NCBI GenBank assembly: GCA_029861795.1
Contig: JAOTYS010000123.1
Location: 1 to 10,895, forward strand
Direction of reading: 5' to 3'
Length of the DNA: 10,895 nt
DNA from: Gammaproteobacteria bacterium
Lineage (GTDB): Bacteria > Pseudomonadota > Gammaproteobacteria > Arenicellales > JAOTYS01
Position numbers and translations under genes: made by a program. The notes beneath the pieces are model-generated. The model made no database searches and was not told the origin of the DNA. It saw only the letters and a list, made by a program, of their open reading frames with translations. Positions 7,962 to 10,895 of the stretch are shown here, piece by piece. Positions within the stretch are counted from its first letter, which is position 1. The number at the start of each line of letters is the position of its first letter.

Positions 7962-7970
7962 ATGATAGCA
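7962..7970 (-). promoter_or_regulatory. Candidate extended -10 promoter for the minus-strand run
   Basis: The minus strand reads TGC-TATCAT, an extended -10 with five of six TATAAT positions. It would start transcription about 60 bases before the GTG of the sterol desaturase-like gene. No good -35 is present at 17-18 bases. The rest of the 178-base divergent region shows no convincing promoter for the plus-strand metal transporter, and no small gene or structured RNA that I can support. Confidence 0.3.
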
Positions 7971-8074
7971 TAGCCACTGCGACGCCTAAGCCACCACACT
8001 GTATTCGGTTGCTTTCAATCTTGCCGCTCGATCGCCTAAACTGCGTCCTACCTTAATGCCCCCCATGCGCCTTC

Positions 8075-9220
8075 GTGATCGTCGCACAAACTGAGCAAAA
8101 TCGTCGATATCCTCAGGTCCGTCGAGTGACTGTGGTCGGAGCGATCGTCGATCTTGTACTAGGGGTGGCAAAAATCATCATCGGCGTGGTGGCCCATTCT
8201 CAAGCGCTGATCGCTGACGGGGTGCACTCGCTCTCAGACCTCGGTACCGACGGCTTGGTTCTCTGGGCTGCAAAACACGGGAGTGTCGCAGCGGACGCAG
8301 AACATCCCTACGGACACGCACGTTTCGAAACCGTTGCCACGGTCGCTCTTGCCATTGCACTCATCGGTGTAGCGATTGGTATTGCTTTTGACGCAATTCG
8401 CACGCTGTTTCATCCCGAACAGATGATGGCACCAGGCATCGCAGCACTGGTGGTGGCATCTATATCCGCTCTATCCAAGGAAGCGATTTATCACTACACC
8501 ATTCGCGCAGCGCGCAGACTGGGCTCGGATCTGCTGCGAGCTAACGCATGGCACAGTCGCTCCGATGCCTTATCCTCTGTGGTGGTGGTGGTGGGGATCA
8601 GCGGCACTATGGCTGGCCTGCTCTACCTGGATGCCGTAGCAGCCGTCATCGTTGCTGCCATGATCGCCCACATCGGCTGGAAACTGATCATGAGCAGTGT
8701 GCAGGAACTGGTAGATACCGGTGTAGAGCAAATACGGCTGAAGACCATTAAAGACACCATCCTTTCAGTAGAAGGTGTCAAGGATGTACATCAGCTTCGT
8801 ACCCGACACATGGGATCTCAGGTATTGGCGGATGCCCACGTGCTGGTCGATCCTCGCATCAGCGTCTCCGAAGGTCACCGTATTGGTGATGCGGTGGAAC
8901 AGAATCTCAGTCAACATATATCTGAGATCGCCGACTTTACGGTGCACATCGATCCAGAGGATGACACTGCAGCGGCACCTTCGTCCCACCTTCCACTGCG
9001 CGACTCGTTGCTAAGGCGTGTGCGCCAACAATGGCCTGACAACTCGCCCAAAGCTGAACGCATGACGCTGCATTACCTTAATGGCAAGGTACACCTCGAA
9101 GTGTGGCTACCGCTTGGTGCATTCCAAACAGTGTCGGACGCCCAGGCATTGACTCGGGCGGTAACTGAAGCTTTTAAGAACGACTCAGAAGTCGCGCATA
9201 TAGAAGTTCTGTTTCACTGA
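8075..9220 (+). CDS. Cation diffusion facilitator (CDF) family metal efflux protein
   Basis: A 381-residue inner membrane transporter that would export a divalent metal, probably Zn2+, in exchange for protons. Six hydrophobic helices occupy roughly residues 17-210. The transport site reads H51xxxD55 in the second helix (HSLSD) and H160xxxD164 in the fifth (HSRSD), the pattern of Zn-type CDFs. The cytoplasmic domain resembles that of YiiP, with H239 (HQLRTR), H255, H268 and H291xD293 corresponding to its regulatory metal ligands. Residues from about 300 form an extra C-terminal segment of about 80 residues (LHYLNGKVHLEVWLPL...), as in many longer proteobacterial CDFs. The GTG start follows an in-frame stop 21 bases upstream, so there is little choice, and no ribosome site is evident. 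Manganese or iron transport cannot be excluded. Confidence 0.93.
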   Translation: MIVAQTEQNRRYPQVRRVTVVGAIVDLVLGVAKIIIGVVAHSQALIADGVHSLSDLGTDGLVLWAAKHGSVAADAEHPYGHARFETVATVALAIALIGVAIGIAFDAIRTLFHPEQMMAPGIAALVVASISALSKEAIYHYTIRAARRLGSDLLRANAWHSRSDALSSVVVVVGISGTMAGLLYLDAVAAVIVAAMIAHIGWKLIMSSVQELVDTGVEQIRLKTIKDTILSVEGVKDVHQLRTRHMGSQVLADAHVLVDPRISVSEGHRIGDAVEQNLSQHISEIADFTVHIDPEDDTAAAPSSHLPLRDSLLRRVRQQWPDNSPKAERMTLHYLNGKVHLEVWLPLGAFQTVSDAQALTRAVTEAFKNDSEVAHIEVLFH

Positions 9221-9249
9221 GCCTCGCCTTCGCCCGTCATCGTGAAATA

Positions 9250-9669
9250 ATGCGAGAACACAGCGTTGTAACTGCCTTCTTGAGACATGAAGGCGAAATC
9301 CTGCTGGTGCGTCGCAGTCAAGATGTGGGCACGTACAAAGGTCGCTGGTCGGCAATCAGCGGCTACCTGGAGCATGCGCCGTTAGAACAAGCACACATCG
9401 AAATCGTTGAGGAAACTGGTCTTAGTAAAGATGATGTTGAGCTGGTGAGCGTTGGCAAAGCCCTCTATGTGTCTGATGAGAAGCAAGGTATTCGATGGAC
9501 GATCTATCCTTTTCTGTTCGATATCAAACAACCCGAACGAATCAGACTTGATTGGGAAAATCAGGAAATGCGTTGGGTACTGCCGGATGAAATCGATCAG
9601 TACCCCACCGTGCCGGCGTTGGCGCAGACATTAGCCGCATGTCTCGATGTGACTCCCTATCATGAATGA
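9250..9669 (+). CDS. Nudix hydrolase
   Basis: A small cytoplasmic Nudix protein of 139 residues, one domain and complete. The Nudix helix region runs from G38 (SGYLEHAPLEQAHIEIVEETGL), with metal-binding E51, E54 and E55. Relative to the consensus it has a loop two residues shorter, and I50 stands where the Arg of REUxEE usually is. Preceding strands (EHSVVTAFLRHEGEILLVRR) and following strands (GIRWTIYPFLFDI, QEMRWVLPDEI) fit the fold. Such proteins hydrolyse nucleoside diphosphate-linked compounds; the substrate cannot be assigned. It begins 29 bases after the CDF gene, so they may be co-transcribed, though no functional link is evident. The ATG start has only a weak upstream ribosome site. 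Confidence 0.88.
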   Translation: MREHSVVTAFLRHEGEILLVRRSQDVGTYKGRWSAISGYLEHAPLEQAHIEIVEETGLSKDDVELVSVGKALYVSDEKQGIRWTIYPFLFDIKQPERIRLDWENQEMRWVLPDEIDQYPTVPALAQTLAACLDVTPYHE

Positions 9670-9734
9670 GATCCACACCAACATTTGACAGGTTATACTA
9701 ATGCCAAGTTACCGCTAATTACACAGATAGGCCG

Positions 9735-10358
9735 ATGTCATCGATCAACTTGGAAGCTTTTCGTCGTACGCCGCTGAACAGCGAACCGTTCCCATATTTA
9801 ACTATTCCGAAATTCGTTAGATCCGACGTCTACGCGACACTTAGCCAAGACTTCCCCGTGGTAACGAAACCGGGAAGTTTCCCGGTGAGCGAGTTGAGTG
9901 TTACGCCAACCTTCGAGCAGTTCTTGGGTGAGTTACGTAGCACGGCCGTCACCCAAGCATTCGCGAAAAAGTTTGATGTTGACTTAGCGCAGCGACCAAC
10001 AATGATCACCATTCGGGGTATGTGTCGAGCCAAGGATGGCAAGATCCACAGCGACAGTCGCAGCAAACTCCTCACTGTACTCATCTATATGAACGATATC
10101 TGGCCCCACAAAGGGGGACGGTTGCGGCTGTTACGTTCGGTCGGTGATCTAAATGATATGATCACGGAGGTGGAACCCGGGCCGGGGACAATGGTCGCGT
10201 TTCTCAACACTGACAGCGCCTGGCATGGTCATACCCAATACAATGGACAACGTCGTGCCATTCAACTGAATTGGGTCACAGATGAAGGAGTCGTAAAGCG
10301 TGAACAGGGTCGTCATCGGTTTTCCGCAAAGATCAAGAAGCTAAATCCATTTGTTTAG
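9735..10358 (+). CDS. 2OG-Fe(II) oxygenase-like protein
   Basis: A 207-residue protein with the layout of a prolyl-4-hydroxylase-like 2-oxoglutarate/Fe(II) dioxygenase. Putative iron ligands are H105 and D107 (IHSDS) and a distal histidine, H164 or H166, in AWHGHTQY. R174 in GQRRAIQLNW is the likely 2-oxoglutarate-binding arginine. The stretch LLTVLIYMND between them, and the sequence GGRLRLL, match the double-stranded beta-helix strands of the family. The N-terminal part (FPYLTIPKFVRSDVYATLSQDFP) resembles the entry region of small bacterial 2OG oxygenases that act on sugars or peptides. There is no signal peptide, so it is likely cytoplasmic. The C-terminus is basic (KIKKLNPFV). It stands alone after the Nudix gene with a 65-base gap; no substrate can be inferred from its neighbours. 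Confidence 0.8.
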   Translation: MSSINLEAFRRTPLNSEPFPYLTIPKFVRSDVYATLSQDFPVVTKPGSFPVSELSVTPTFEQFLGELRSTAVTQAFAKKFDVDLAQRPTMITIRGMCRAKDGKIHSDSRSKLLTVLIYMNDIWPHKGGRLRLLRSVGDLNDMITEVEPGPGTMVAFLNTDSAWHGHTQYNGQRRAIQLNWVTDEGVVKREQGRHRFSAKIKKLNPFV

Positions 10359-10398
10359 CGCAAACAGAGTCGCAGATGTTTCTTGTCTGGGTGCAATT

Positions 10399-10895
10399 TT
10401 AGGTAGCTTGTAGTACTGCACTTAAGAATTGCCGCGTGCGTTCGTTACTTGGGTTGCCGAAAAGTTCTACAGGCGAGCCTTGCTCGGCAATTTTTCCTTC
10501 ATAAAAAAAACAAACTCGATCTGCAAATTCCTTAGCAAATCCCATCTGGTGCGTGACCATCAGCATAGTGAGGTTATGTTCGTGGCCTAGCTTGCGGATG
10601 ACGTTCAAAACCTCGCCAACGAGTTCTGGGTCCAGTGCGGAGGTGACCTCGTCGAACAGCATCACTTTGGGACGCATCGCCAGCGCCCTGGCTATCGCAA
10701 TTCGTTGCTGCTGACCGCCTGAAAGCTGACTTGGATAGTGATCTCTTTTGTCGCTCAGACCCACCATATCAAGCAGTTCCTTGCCGCGTTCACCGGCTTC
10801 GCCCTTGGAAAGATTTAGCACATGAATAGGTGCCTCCATACAATTCTGCAATGCAGTCATGTGAGGAAACAAATTGAAGTGTTGAAACACCATAC
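10399..10895 (-). CDS. Polar amino acid ABC transporter ATP-binding protein (5' end outside window)
   Basis: The C-terminal 165 or so residues of a GlnQ/HisP-type ATPase, which powers uptake of polar amino acids through an inner membrane permease pair and a periplasmic binding protein. Visible motifs are the Q-loop VFQHFNLFPHMT, the signature LSGGQQQR, Walker B MLFDEVTSALDPE, the D-loop, and the switch histidine in VTHQ. The Walker A region and about 75 residues lie beyond the right edge, and the frame stays open to the last base. The FQHFNLFPHMT and EVTSALDPE wording is characteristic of the polar amino acid (PAAT) subgroup. The gene converges with the 2OG oxygenase gene across a 40-base gap. 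The permease genes expected beside it are probably upstream, outside the window. Confidence 0.95.
   Translation of the reverse strand, partial: MVFQHFNLFPHMTALQNCMEAPIHVLNLSKGEAGERGKELLDMVGLSDKRDHYPSQLSGGQQQRIAIARALAMRPKVMLFDEVTSALDPELVGEVLNVIRKLGHEHNLTMLMVTHQMGFAKEFADRVCFFYEGKIAEQGSPVELFGNPSNERTRQFLSAVLQAT

Noticed and set aside
8056..8094. A 12-codon open frame starting ATG just before and overlapping the CDF start
   Set aside because: Its short arginine-rich translation has no clear ribosome site and no leader-peptide features beyond overlap, so it is not reported as a gene.
9685..9699. TTGACA followed closely by TATACT upstream of the 2OG oxygenase gene
   Set aside because: The two hexamers match -35 and -10 consensus but are only three bases apart instead of about 17, and neither has a good partner at the right distance.
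10352..10381. TGTTT / AAACA / TGTTT inverted repeats between the 2OG oxygenase and ABC genes
   Set aside because: The stems are five AT-rich pairs with no following T-run, too weak to call a terminator.

Overview
This window looks like chromosomal DNA from a proteobacterium, most likely a gammaproteobacterium. The basis is gene content and protein style: a fused indolepyruvate ferredoxin oxidoreductase, a three-subunit PntAA/PntAB/PntB transhydrogenase, a 381-residue cation diffusion facilitator, and a GlnQ-type ABC ATPase. Base composition appears moderate and even. No rRNA, tRNA, CRISPR array, insertion sequence, integrase or phage gene is visible. Coding density is very high; the longest gap without a gene is about 180 bases.

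Layout. The left edge (1-1856, plus strand) holds the 3' end of an indolepyruvate:ferredoxin oxidoreductase gene, followed 14 bases later by a Leu/Phe/Val-type amino acid dehydrogenase. Together they could carry an amino acid through deamination to a 2-oxo acid and then to an acyl-CoA. Converging on them is a six-gene minus-strand run (7896 down to 1871). In transcription order it encodes a sterol desaturase/fatty acid hydroxylase family membrane protein, an SDR oxidoreductase, an acyl-CoA dehydrogenase of the ACAD10/11-like type, and the three subunits of the proton-translocating NAD(P) transhydrogenase (pntAA-pntAB-pntB). Gaps within the run are about 35-100 bases, and pntAA/pntAB overlap as ATGA. 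The run could be one operon in which PntAB sets the NADPH supply for lipid-like oxidation and reduction chemistry, but the co-functional link is inference.

A 178-base divergent region (7897-8074) separates this run from a plus-strand group: a CDF-family metal efflux protein, a Nudix hydrolase and a small 2OG-Fe(II) oxygenase-like protein. The right edge holds the 3' portion of a polar amino acid ABC transporter ATPase on the minus strand, truncated by the window end.

I see no clear new defence, mobile or RNA-based system. The most distinctive signals are a five-unit alanine-rich heptad repeat at the N-terminus of PntAB, the grouping of the transhydrogenase with lipid-type oxidoreductases, the amino acid dehydrogenase/oxidoreductase pair, and a palindrome beside an extended -10 motif in the divergent intergenic region.
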